Of a stretch of DNA of 64,000 bases, positions 23,076 through 34,989 are shown piece after piece (position 1 is the stretch's first letter; each line of letters opens with the position of its first letter). Below the pieces are notes generated by a model. It searched no databases. It had not been told where the DNA came from and was given only the letters and a program-made list of their open reading frames with translations. Source of the stretch: Nymphaea colorata (lineage: Eukaryota; Streptophyta; Magnoliopsida; Nymphaeales; Nymphaeaceae); the NCBI RefSeq assembly GCF_008831285.2, contig NC_045140.1:8242505-8306504 (forward strand). The letters run 5' to 3'. The position numbers were made by a program, and so were the translations under genes.

Positions 23076-23301
23076 TCTCTCCCTGAATCCCACAAGCCAT
23101 TTATGTGTTTTCTCGTGACAGCAGACACTATCTAGGGGGCACACCTACACAACTATCATTTAGTTTACCATGTTATTGTTAACTTCTTCTTCTGTATGCT
23201 TCTTTCTTGTGTGTTTTTTGAAACAAAAAATGCTTAATGCTATCTACTTGCTATCTATCTTACTCTTTGCTATTATTTAGCCTTTTTTTGAAAATTAATA
23301 G

Positions 23302-26236
23302 ATGTCAATAGAGTACTGTTTTGCCCATATTATTTTTGACCTGGGTACTTGTGTATTTCAGATCCTATCGAGTGGGAGGAAGAGTGGTGGAGGCCATGCG
23401 AGAGATGGAATCTACTTCTTGGATACATCCGTCGAAGAGGTGTCATTCTTAGTTGATTCACCTTCAAGTGCGTTTCAATGGTATCTCAGACTTGGTCATC
23501 CATCATTTGCTAAACTTTGGCAGTTATGTCCTCAGATTTCTTCTACAACCTCTATCGAGTGTGAAGCTTATCAATTGGGCAAGCATAGTCGTATGTCTTT
23601 TCTGGTGAGTCAAAGTTAGTTTAGCCAAAATCTATTTGATTTTAACTCATGTTGATGTATAAGGACCTAGTTGAGTTCCGAGTCAGTTGTCATCTCATTA
23701 TTATCTATCCATTGTTGATGATTTTTCTCAAGTCACTTAGATTTTTTTAATGGAAGACAAATCTCAAGCTCCTTATATCTTGAAATCTTTCATATTAGAA
23801 ATAAAAATTCAATTTAATTTTTGTGTCAAGGTTGTTCGCATTGATAATGCTCTCGAGTTCAAATCTACTTCTCTGCTTGAATTTTATAAATCCTATGGCA
23901 TTGTGCCACATTTTACATGCCCTTACACATCCCAACAAAATGGTGTATTTGGAAAAAAACACTACCCTTTGTTGAATGTTGCTTGCACTATCATGATTCA
24001 TTCTCTTATGTCTTCCAAATGTTGGAGAGATGCAATCTTCTTAACCGTATGTTGCTAAAATAGAATGTCATCCTCTTTCATAGACAACAAGATACCAATT
24101 CAAATTCTTTACCCAAACAGGGCCTCGTTCTCTTTACCTCTAAGTATATTTGGATGCACATGCTTTGTACATTGACTTGGACCTAATCAAGGTAAACTTG
24201 CTATGTTAAATGTGTATTTGTGGGATACTCTCGAAATCAGAAAGGGTATCGATGCTTAGATTCTTTATCTAAGCGAGAGTTTGTCAGTTTTGATGTAACC
24301 TTCCTCAGTCTTCTCAATTCTTTCCTACAAGCCCTTCATATCCACAGTCTAAGATGTCAACTTCTATTTCACTCCCAATTCTTTCTATTCCACTTGAGTC
24401 CATTCCTTTTATATCATCCACCACTTGTCTCAATTCCTCTATTCTGTGGTTTAAAGACCCTTCTCTCATAGATTCAAGATGGAATCTGTCATCTAATTGC
24501 CCTACACCGTCTTGCTCTTGATAGGTACGTAGTTCTAACTTACATGACATGTTTGAGTATTCCATTGACGCTTCTCATCATGATGAATTACTATTGCACT
24601 ACGTAAAGGGACCAGACAATGCACAATTCATCCTCTTTCTAAACTTGTTAGCACATCTCATTTGGGAGATCATATGTGCAAAATTTATTGATGCCTTGTT
24701 AGCTACTTCAGTCCCTATCTCGCATGAACAAGCTCTTTTTTACTCTAAGTGGTACCAAGCAATGAAGGAGGAGATAGACTCTATTTTCTCGCCACACGTG
24801 GGATTTTGTTGAACCTCCACCTGGGGCAGATATTGTTGGCTCGAAATGAGTATTTACTATCAAGTATAACTCTGACAATACAGTCGAGCGATACAAGACA
24901 TGATTGGTAACAAAAGGTACAAACAGACATATGATATTGATTTCTTTGAAACTTTCTTTCATGTGGCACGTTTGGGTACTATACGACTAATTATATCTAT
25001 TGCAGTTTATTATAGATGGAATATGTACTAATTAGATGTCAAAAATACATTTCTATAAGGAGATTTATCTGAAGTAGTTTATATGCAGCAACCACCAGTC
25101 TTTGAGAAATGAAAGAAGTATTCCAAGGTATGTTTGTTAAAGAAGGCTATATAAGGTTTGAAGGAGTCCCAAAGTATGGTTTTGGAAGTTGTGTGGTGTT
25201 GTGTCCAAATTTGGGTTTCATAGATCTCCTTTAGATCATTCATTGTTCATAAAAAGGACCTCAAGAGGTATTGTTGTTATGGTAATATATGTGGATGACA
25301 TTATTTTAACTGGTGATAGCGAGCAAGAAATACAAGGCGTGAAGAAGTATCTCCAACAACACTTTGTTATTAAAGACCTTGGCTCTCCATGCTACTTCTT
25401 GGGGATAGAAGTAGGAAGAAGTAAAGAAGGTTTCATTTTTTCCCAAAAAAGGTATGTTCTTGATTTGCTACAAGAGACAAGTATGCCTGGAATTAAGCCG
25501 ACATCTATTTTTATGAATTCTCATATTTACTTATATGATGATAAATATGAACCTATTGATAGAAAGTCATATCGGCCACTGATTGGAAAGCTACTATATA
25601 TAACCATTACTCGACCTGATATATCTTTTACTATGAAAAAAATGTGTCATTTTATTGACAGGCCAAGAAAAGCCCATTAGGATGCATCTATGCTACTATT
25701 GAAATTTTTAAAAGGTTTCCCTAAAAAGGGCCTATTATTTAGAAGAAGTTCATCACTCTAGATAGAAGTTTATTCTGATGTAGATTTGTGCCGGCTCTAT
25801 TGATGACTAAAAATCCACTAACAGATTCTGTATCTTTGTTAGAGACAACTTAGTCTCGTGAAGAAGTAAAAAACAAGTTGTTGTGGCCCGATCTAGTGCA
25901 AAGTCAGAATACCGATGACTCAAACTGCCACTGAAATCATCTGGGTGAGAGCCTTGCTAGAAGGTCTTGGAATTCAGATAGAATTGCCTATGAAAATGCA
26001 ATGTGATAATAAAGCTGCTATTTATATAGCCAATAGTTTGGCATTCCACGAACAAACTAAGCATATCGAGGTGGATTGTTACTATATTTGGAACTTAGTT
26101 CAAGTATCTACTGAATATGCTTCTTCAGAAGATCAAGCTGCAGATATATTTACCAAAGCCCTCCCTATATCAAATTTCATGAAGTATTGTATCAAACTGA
26201 GCATGATAAACTTCTATGCTCCAGCTTGAGGGGGAG
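23302..26236 (+). pseudogene. Degenerate Copia polyprotein (integrase, RT, RNase H)
   Basis: Fragments in correct Copia order are recognisable on the plus strand despite many stops and frameshifts. They are a pre-integrase block (RDGIYFLD, WYLRLGHPS, 23302-23619); an integrase core (VRIDNALEF, YTSQQNGVFGK, 23750-24058); a C-terminal integrase block (GYSRNQKGYRCLD, 24220); a linker (WYQAMKEEIDSI, 24549-24812); a reverse transcriptase (VIYVDDIILTGDS, LGSPCYFLGIE, 25189-25680); and RNase H (QCDNKAAIYIANS, ADIFTKALP, 25915-26229). Gag and protease are missing upstream, so the copy is 5'-truncated near 23.3 kb. A polypurine tract GAGGGGGAG at 26228-26236 immediately precedes the 3' LTR. The element cannot encode a working protein. 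Confidence 0.9.
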
Positions 26237-26495
26237 TGTTGAGAAAACATACTGATTTGAGGTTTTCTGTATTTTGGAACTTTATTATTAGGTAGTTCTT
26301 TGAATTTTTAATTATTTATCGGACTCTTTATTTCGAGGGTTAAACATAACCTTAATTAGTTCATTTTAATCTAATGTAAGAGGAGCCGTAAAATAGACTG
26401 CTCCCTTCTCTCTCTCTCGCTCTCCTTTCTAGCTTCTCTCAACTATATCTTATCTCATCTTCTTTATTCTGACTGGTTTAACGTTAAGATCAACA
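26237..26495 (+). repeat. Copia 3' LTR (about 259 bp)
   Basis: The segment starts TGTTGAGAAAAC directly after the polypurine tract and ends ...GATCAACA, giving perfect 6-bp terminal inverted repeats TGTTGA and TCAACA with the canonical TG...CA edges. The next bases belong to a CACTA transposase reading frame, so the right boundary is also supported by protein homology. No matching 5' LTR is seen. Confidence 0.8.
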
Positions 26496-29400
26496 CTTAT
26501 GATGCCAGCCAAAAACAATGCTTTAACATGTGTGAAACTTTGTTGTGGACAATAAATGATTTTCTACCTTATGGAGATTTATTAGGACAAAGCACAAAAG
26601 GAAAGTTATCATGCCCTATATGTCCAAAAGACACATTGTCTTATTATTTGATAAAATAGTAACAAAGAATGTTGCATGGGTCATCAAAGAATTTTTGCAT
26701 GCACAACATAACTTATAGACTGGGCAAATGTTCATTTGATGGAATTGCAGAACTGAGATGTGCTCCTCCATTTTTGATGCACTAGAAGAAGTAGAACATG
26801 GACAATTGCTACATAATTGAAAAAAAATATATTTTTTACTTTGCCATACTGGAAACATAATTATTACGTAACAACCTAGACATAATGCATATGAGAAAAA
26901 AAGTGTGTGACGATATTATTAGTACATTGTTGAATATAGAAGGGAAGATAAAATATCATTATAATTCTCTTTTAGACCTATAAGCAGTGAATATAAGGTC
27001 AAGACTTCATCCATAAAAGTGTAAAGAAACTGACAAGATCTTATTGCCTGCAACTTGTTTTACTATGAGCAGAAAAGAAAAGACAATATTATGCAAAGTC
27101 TTTAAGAATTTGAAAATTTCGAATGGTTATACATCAAGTATTTCAAGGTGTGTACATTTAAAGGGTTATAAGATCTCAGAGTAAAAAACTCATGATTGTC
27201 ATATGTTAATTCGCAATTCCTTCCATTAGCCTTACAAAGATTTTTTACCAAAAAAGGTGAGTACGGTATTATTTGAGTTGTGCATATTCTTTGAAGGATT
27301 ATGTACCAAGGTTGGAAAAGAATATGAATTGAAGCATTTGGAAGAACAAATTATATTAACATTGTATCATATGGAAAAAAAATTTCTGCCAACATTTTTT
27401 GATATTTATGATCCACTTATCTATTTACTTAGCCCATGAACTTTTATTAAGTGGACATGTATAGTACCATTGGATGTATCCGATTGAAAGGTAAACGTAG
27501 ACAATAATTTTTGTTGCTTTAATTTACAAATTTTTATAGCATGTAGATACTGATTTTACAATGATTTTTCTATTTAAGATATTTGTCGAAGCTGAAATCT
27601 TACTTGCAAAATAAAAGTCAATCAAAATGATCCATTGTTGAAGGGTACTTGGTAGAAGAAAGCTTAACTTTTTGTTCTAGGTATTTAAGTGGTATAGAAA
27701 CCCATTTTAATAAGCCTAACAGAAATTATGAAGATATTGGATCAATACAAAGTTTCACAAGCTTGTGAAAAGTTCTTTTCTTAGAAGCATATGAATGGAC
27801 AACCAAATGCTCCTACAAGTACACACACATATATATTATTCAATCATCCTTTTGGTGGCACCATACATAGTAAGATAATTAACTAAATTCATTACTTTTG
27901 ATAGACAACATTTAAACTTGATGAGAAGACAATACTATAAAAGGCCTCATGAAATTAAGCAATTGCACAAAGTCTAATTTCTAGAATAGTTCCGAGAACA
28001 TGTAAGTTATAAATGAAGCACTCCTTTTAATTTTATTTTTACTATGTATTATTTAAAATTTTCATCTAACTTATCACTTATTTGCAATAGATTCGTCAAT
28101 TGCGTCAAAGGGGTGCATGCCAACAAGTGAATGATGAAGTCTTTTGGTCAATGTCCTCAAAAGGTGGCGAAGAAATATAATGGCTTTGTCATAAATGGAT
28201 TTTGGTTTCATACATTTGAAAGAGAAGGAAAGAGAAAAACTCAAAATAGTTGTGTTGTCACTACAAGATAAAAATCTTGTTATTGGTGAAGTTACCTACT
28301 ATGGTATCCTCAAGGATATCTTTCAAGTTAATTACTTTGGAGATTTGGGGTTTGTTTTATTTAAGTATAAAGGGTTTGATGTTTTAAAGTTCACACTGTA
28401 CAGGCATGAAGAAGGATGAATCCGGTTTCGTGCTCGTGAACTCTAAATATACATAGGTGGAAGATGAACTATTTTTATGTTACATAAGTATGGATACGGG
28501 TGCTTGTGTGGGTAACAGACTATTTTCAAAAGACTTAAGGTGCCGGGGTACGGCCGTATGTATATATATACATATATATATAAACAAAAAAAACTTAAAA
28601 AATATATATCAATGGCTCTTGAGTAGTGTGTCTAAGAAACCTATGAAAAACTTTAAACATATGGACAACCAAGCAGACCCTTAGACAGTCAAATATGAAC
28701 ATTAGTCGAATTTTCACATCCAAAACATAGCTCCACATTGTGGAACTAGAATCTAAGCATTAAATGTTGAACTGGAATGGCTCAATTACAAAAAATGCAA
28801 GATTTAGGCACCAAATATAGAAAATATTGGAATGGCTCAGCATTGTGGAGCATGGTTGTATATAAATGTAAAAGAGAAAGGGTGCCCAATATGATTTTTG
28901 AAGAAGAATAAGAAGATTAAAATTGAAAAACCAGTAAAAAAAGAAAAACAAAAATACTACTAAGAACAACAATTAAAAGAAAAATAGTTGATGCAGGAAG
29001 GTCGCTAGGGGTTGATGAAAGAAATATCACCTATATTAGCCAATGTTGATCCAAATTGTTTCCACCAAAGGTTGCTGGAGGTCGCAATAGATTGTCAAAG
29101 GTTGCCGGAGTTCTTCGTCGACAAACAATGGTAGAGAAGAGCAACATAGAACCCTTACTATAGTTCTGTTGAGGCTCTATGTTTTTGAAAGGAAATACAA
29201 AAACAAAAAACAAGAAAAAAACTAAATTTTGGATGAAAATGGACTTGGTCAACATTGATCGAGTTTGTTTTTGGATGGATATGGACCCAGTACGTTAACC
29301 GTACCTGCTACGTATTGACCTATACCTAGGCCTTGTCCAATGGCCTGCCTGGGCCAGTGTCGCACCCGACCGGTACAATTACTAAACCAAAATTAACATA

Positions 29401-29690
29401 CCATCTTACATATAACCATTCATGCTTGCATCGCAAGTTGAACAAGTTTTCTAATCCTGTTGAGACATATTGGCAATTCATTGTGAAAGTGAGCCTCGAG
29501 ATGTGTTCGATATGCAAAGTGAACAAACTATGTCAAACAAAATGATTGACAAAGCAAACCCAAATCATTGCAATAGTGAATTTTATGACCTTGAATTATT
29601 AGAGACAATTGATGATGTTGGTTCTTGGGTGCAGACAGATGTGCGAGCAATATTTGTTAACACATACTCCACACTTGATTGAACCATCAA
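26496..29690 (+). pseudogene. CACTA (En/Spm) transposase relic
   Basis: Immediately after the Copia LTR the plus strand reads TYDASQKQCFNMCETLLW then INDFLPYGDLLG and STKGKLSCPICPKDT, the Tnp2-type CACTA transposase core. Further blocks follow in order: an SRLHP and FTMSRKEK block near 26990-27090; a SHDCH-like block near 27185; IFFEGLCTKVGKEYELKHLEE, HMEKKFLPTFFDI and SLTFCSRYLSGIETHFN of the DUF4218 region (27250-27720); GEVTYYGILKDIFQVNYFG of the DUF4216 region (28195-28420); and a C-terminal DDVGSWVQTDVRAIFVN piece (29470-29682). Numerous stops and frameshifts separate them. It is dead as a gene, but the order shows that one transposase was present. Confidence 0.85.
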
Positions 29691-29699
29691 AGTGGATGT

Positions 29700-30360
29700 A
29701 ACATTTTCACATTGCAGCATCTTGTATCAATGAGAACTTAATTTTAATTGGAATGAGATATTCTTTGAAAGTATATATATTTCTTTTACTTTGTTATGTT
29801 CTTCATTTTCTCTTTTGTATGTTTTTCTACTTGATGTTTTTGACAGATAAATGTTTTTGCTGCCTATTACTTTCGTATTGTGAAATTAATACCATTACAT
29901 GAGTATTGATATATTCATGCAAATTTAGCCTAGTTTTTTTATGTGTTCTTTAGTTGTTTCTTGAATGAAATATCTCACATGGTTTTTACTTTTTGGTTAT
30001 TCACATGGTTGTAGATTGGTGAGGGTGGAATGCTTCACAATATGTTTCAGAATAAGCATTACTTCTAATTGTAGCTGCAAATACTTTTCTCTGTTTTTAT
30101 TTCTAATCATTATCACAAAAAGCATGTACAGGAATTATACGGTGAGAAATTTCTCAGGTATAATACAACAAAGTTGTATATCTTAAAAATAAAATGGAAA
30201 AATCTCGGCAAATTTTTTTAAAAATTAAAACATTTAATAAATCCTAAAAATTATTAAAAAATAAAAAATCATAAAAAATACTAAAAAATGCATATAATAT
30301 GTGTTTTTTTTATGTTTCTTATTTTCTGGTGTTTTTTTAAAAACAGATTTTTTTCACGTT
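29700..30360. other. AT-rich intergenic DNA
   Basis: No coding similarity is seen. A/T-rich words (AAAATAAAAAATCATAAAAAAT) near 30240-30300 suggest low-complexity sequence. A CACTA 3' terminus was looked for here and not found. Confidence 0.4.
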
Positions 30361-30364
30361 TTAT

Positions 30365-31445
30365 ACGGTTGACTGTTAACTTGATAAAAGTGCTTATTTA
30401 TAGCATGCAATGAAGCAGCCATTTTGAAGGTTTTTGAGGGGAAGAAAAGGGAAGCTCTCAATCTTTATTCCGGTCCCTCCCATTTATGTTAGTGCATTTA
30501 ACTAAAAGCTTCGCATTATACTGCTAATCTTAACCATCTCTAATGATTGTTATGTACAAACACATCTTAAAGTAGAGAAGGCAATAGAGAAATGCACTCA
30601 GATTACACGAACAAAAAACTATTAAAGCAAATAGAACAGCTACAATCAGTTGAAGTCCTAACTTGGGGCCGAGAGGAACCAAAAGAGAGAGAGAGAGAGA
30701 GCCAACAAAATGAGAATGCATAACAAAGTTTGAGGACAAGAAGTTCCTTAGATACAAGAACAAACCGCAAAAACAAAATAGAAAGAACAAATTATATAAG
30801 ACAGTAGCACAATAAAACAAAATAAGAGGGGTGGTAAGAGAGTGGATAGATGGAGTAACAGAGCCACTCAGTAGCATACGAAGGACGGCACCGTAGCCGA
30901 ATAACAAAGTGGACATTCCTTACACAAAGCATGCCACAATATCCAGCGATCAAAAAGTTCCCCTAAAGACCCTATTGTTGCACTCCTTCCAATTGCGCCA
31001 TCAAGAGGATATGAGTCATAACCTCCAAACATGACTCCAGGAAAATGATAGGTGGAGGGAATGACAAAAGAGAAAAAGAAGGTGAATGGAGGGCGGGTCT
31101 TGAAGGCTACTAAGAAAGGAAGACCATGTAAAGGTAAAAACACTATAAAATAAAGGACATGAGGTAAAAAAAGGTGAACCCAATACTCAGCCGCGGTGAG
31201 ACAGAAGGAAGAGAACTAGGGGTGTATGTTGCTATTGATTGGTGAGCATCCTTGTTGAAATGTTGGATGCCATTATCGGGTGAAGCATTCCTTGCTGTTG
31301 TGGTGGGGAAGGGTACTCGGCATGTGGGAGGTCACGATGAGGGAAAGGGTGGGGGAGGGGGGGGGAGAGAGAGAGAAAGAAATGGGATGGGTTAGAGGGG
31401 GCTCCTCTGTAGAGAGGTTGAAAAGGGGTGAGTCATTGAGAGGGG
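30365..31445. repeat. Tandem segmental duplication, unit A
   Basis: Unit A aligns with unit B (31678-32620) from GTTAACTTGATAAAAG through the LINE tail to the GAGGGGGCT(C/T)CTCT block. Shared landmarks are TTATTTATAGCATGCAATGA, GATTACACGAACAAAAAA and TGAAGCATTCCT(T/C)GCT. The copies differ by substitutions and several indels (unit A has about 70 extra bases near 30440-30510). Both contain the same minus-strand LINE tail, so the duplication came after the LINE insertion. Confidence 0.75.
30680..31150 (-). mobile_element. 5'-truncated LINE tail, copy A
   Basis: On the minus strand this reads the C-terminal end of a LINE ORF2 (TGGCGCAATTGGAAGGAGTGCAA, a W-x-x-W-x-E-x-N-N motif with RVFRGTF). 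Its 3' untranslated part (TTTTGTTTTTGCGG...GAACTTCTTGTCC) matches the 3' end of the LINE at 49.3-53.6 kb. It contains stops and is truncated at the 5' side. Confidence 0.75.
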
Positions 31446-31677
31446 AGTTGGGATATGCAGCTAGATAACAAGAATGAACAATAGTTGTTAAATATATGAA
31501 CATGGTAATTGCACCATCTAGTTATGCATGCCACTTATTCTCTCTTTTTCTTTTCTTTTTGGAATCATTCTCAAACTCTCAGTTTCTATAGAAATATATT
31601 TGCTTTCATTCAGATAAATTAAAAGCCAATTAGTTAGTTGGAAGAAAAAGGGAGAGTGTTGTAGTTCAAACTTCAAA

Positions 31678-32620
31678 CCGATGTTAACTTGATAAAAGGG
31701 CTTATTTATAGCATGCAATGAGGCAAGCATTTTGAAGGTTTTGAGCTTTTATGCATTATACTGCGAGCCTTAGTCATCTCTAATGATTGTCATGCACAAA
31801 TGCATCTAGAAGTAGAGAAGGCAACAAAGTAATACACAGAGATTACACGAACAAAAAATTATTAAAGCAAATAAAGCAGCTATAATCAATCGAACTCCTA
31901 ACCTGAGGCTGAGAGAGAGAGAGAGAAAAAGTGAAAACTGATAAAATGGAACAAGAACAAACCGTAAAAACAAAATAGAACAGACGAATTATACAAGACA
32001 ATAACACAATAAAATAAAATAAGAGGGATGGGGAGAGAGTAGATAGACGGAGCAGCGAGTCACCTAGCAGTAAACGAAAGACGGTGCCGTGGCCGAATAG
32101 CAAAGTGGACATCTTCTGCACAAGGCGTGCCACAAAATCCGGTAATGAGAAGGTGCCTCTGTTGTTGTGCTCCTCCCAAATGCGCCACCAAGAGGATATA
32201 AGTCACAACCTCCAAACAAGACCTCAAGAACGTGATAGGTGGGAGAATGACAAAAGAGAAAAAGAAAGCGAATGGAGAGCGGGTCTGAAAGGCCACTAAT
32301 AAAAAAAGACCATGTAAAGGCAAGAACACTATAGAAAAAAGGACATCAAGTAAAAAAGTAAACCTGAGACTCAACCACAGCGAGACAGATGGAGAGAACT
32401 AGGGGTGTTTGTTGCTATTGATTGGTGAGCATCCCTGTTGAGATATCGGACACCATTGTCGGGTGAAGCATTCCTCGCTATTGTGGTGGGGAAGGGTACT
32501 CGACATGGGGGATGACACAAAGAGGGAAAGGAGAGAGTGAGAGAGAGAAAGAGAGAAATGAGATGAGTTTGAGGGGGCTTCTCTATAGAGCTTGAAAAGT
32601 GGTCCGCGGTTTAGAGGGGT
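31678..32620. repeat. Tandem segmental duplication, unit B
   Basis: This is the second copy of the segment described at 30365-31445, in direct orientation. The offset falls from about 1.31 kb at the left to about 1.18 kb at the right because of indels. It includes the same LINE tail and right flank. Confidence 0.75.
31900..32374 (-). mobile_element. 5'-truncated LINE tail, copy B
   Basis: The minus-strand translation includes VAHLGGAQQQ, which matches the plus-one frame of the LINE at 53327 (MAHLGGAQQQ). The upstream SPFAFFFSFVIL stretch corresponds to copy A. It is the duplicated partner of copy A, degenerate and non-coding. Confidence 0.7.
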
Positions 32621-32624
32621 GAAA

Positions 32625-34770
32625 GGTATCTGGTTGGGAGGGGGCGAAGAGTATGAGTGGGCAAGAGGGGGGAGAATGAAAGAGGAAGGGGGACCCTCCC
32701 ACCCATGGGTGAGATATGTCCCTTACATATACTCGTTACACTCAATTCACTCACTCCTTTCCATCTCTCTTAAGCCGCCTTGCTTGTTGTCAGTGTACTT
32801 ATAACTATAGAACTTTAACAACTCCAGCGAAAGCAAAATGGAGGAATGGCCCATGTTATTGGGCGTTGCCACCTGACCTCAATTATTTCACCATCATCAG
32901 GGTACTCTTTTAAAATTTGCATCCTAAAGTTTGACATGTGAGGCACCAAGATAAAGACCATGGATCACGTTTGCACCCTTCCCATCGGTCGTCTTTTTTT
33001 TCTCATATCGTCTTGGTAATCTTGGTAAGGCTTTCTAGCTTAAACTTCACCACTGTCATTAAAACAAAAACTTAATAAATATTCTTCTTTACTTTATTAA
33101 CAATAAAAAGCAACACACACATATACATTATTTATTTATTCACACCATTGTAAATACCTAAAAGCACGTTTCAATCATATCCGCCAAGCCCCTTTTCATT
33201 TGTCATTTCTGACTGTACAGTTCCCCACAATATGGAAGGGATGGCCACGGGGTCTCATCAAGTTGCTTGCCTTGTCCTTTTAGATCTTTATTTTATTTGT
33301 ATGCTGACTTTCAGCGTGTTCTTTCAAGAAAGTGACGTTATTAGTCCCTCTAATTCCAAAATAGGGCTCAACTTTCGCTCATGTTGCTTTCATGCTGTAA
33401 ATTTAGTTGTACACTCAAGTCCATGAGCGAATTTAGGAGAAGGAAGCGTCACATGATCGCCGTCATAAACCTCATTCCTTGCACAATTATGTGCCAGCGG
33501 TTTAAACGCTGTCGTAGAGACGATCCAAATCCAAATCAAATTCAATTAGCTGGATTGGATAAGGAAATCCAAATTTATCAAACCCCAATTACATGTGAAA
33601 AAATCAAATTTGGTTTCTAAATCATAGGTTCAAATCCAGGTTACTTGAGTGTGATAATAACTACATCCAGTCTAAATTTGATGTATTGACATCCCTACTC
33701 ACTTTTACACATTTATGTTTATTTGGGATGTTAAGGGATCATTTGACAATGAGAACAATAACATAGTGTTTCATGAATCTACCATAAAAATCAGACAACT
33801 CTTAATCATCATATTTTTATATTAAAGTCATGATTGATTTCTTTGTATAACAGTATAAACTATTTATTGTTACCCCACTTTTTAAAGTGGTTATGTATTT
33901 TTCCTTTTTAATTTTTTTTTTCTCTTTATATGTGGTAGAGCCAAAAATCCAAACCATCATTGTCATATCTTTATTATTATAATAAATATGTTTTCAACTA
34001 CAATTGTAAAAATACAATTTATTTAAAGAATTTAACTGTATAGGAAAAAAAAATAGCAGTCAAATGAGGTTGCCAATCAGTAAGTTTATTTGCATCATTA
34101 TTTGGAAAGATGGCATTTAACCAGATCATTTAAATTCTTGTCAGTTTTTTGTTTTTTTTTGAAGAGAAACGTAAACATGCTAAACTCTAATTTGACCTAA
34201 AGCATGTTCTAAATCAAGTTATCTTTCATGAAAGTTATTGACCTTTTCCTACAAAAGATATTGCGATCTCTTAAAAAAATAGTTTGGCTTGTATATTTTT
34301 AATGACAATACTCTAAATCTGGCATATAAACGTATGATAGCTAGCATAGAGCAGCAATGCACATAAGTCCCAAAGTGCACGATATATATGGCGTGTATTT
34401 TTATATACTATAGGAGAAAATAGACCAAAAAAGTAATTCTAGTGTAGGCTAGACTACTCTACCCTTTTCTTATATGGGAAAATTCTAGAGGCCTTGTCGT
34501 CTCTCAAGTAAGGGTGGCTCCACGCTCGTTGAATATCACACAAGTTTTCTCTTACGGCACGTCTTCTTTTTCGTTCATTATTCTCATATTTGTAGTTACG
34601 TGAGGATTTTTTATGCAAGGAACGTAACTACGCGTTCGTGAAAGTTTCATTGGCATGCAGGGCTACCGAAACTGATCGATTATTTTAAAGCATTTTAAAT
34701 TTTTTATTTCTAATTATTCTATACATTTTTTATTTTTTAAACTACTTTGTTAAGTATTTTTGGCGAATCA
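32625..34770. other. Intergenic, no gene seen
   Basis: Contains degenerate AATCCAAATC-type repeats at about 33520-33600 and a word TTGACATCCCTA at 33687 like the ends of the 40.2-42.7 kb element. The rest is AT-rich and unassigned. Confidence 0.4.
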
Positions 34771-34775
34771 CCTCA

Positions 34776-34975
34776 AGGGGCATAATGTAGCTGGTCCGGC
34801 TAGGGACCTCTATAAAGGTAGATCTGTAGTTCAATTCGTAGTAAGACATAACATAAAAAGTTGAAGGGTGCACCGTTGCTATCGCTGACATCAACATTAA
34901 GAACTCAGAAACAGAGGAAATGAGGGGACCTTCGGGCATCGTTTCAGATGATGGGAATGAACTTCTCACTCACCC
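34776..34975 (+). mobile_element. tRNA-derived SINE-like element, second copy
   Basis: The head CAAGGGGCATAATGTAGCTGG matches the SINE-like head at 15737 (CAAAGGGCATAGTGTAGCTAG), and a B-box-like TAGTTCAATTCG follows about 50 bases later. The downstream halves differ. Same-family assignment rests on the head. Confidence 0.45.
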
Positions 34976-34989
34976 GAAGTATTTTTGGC

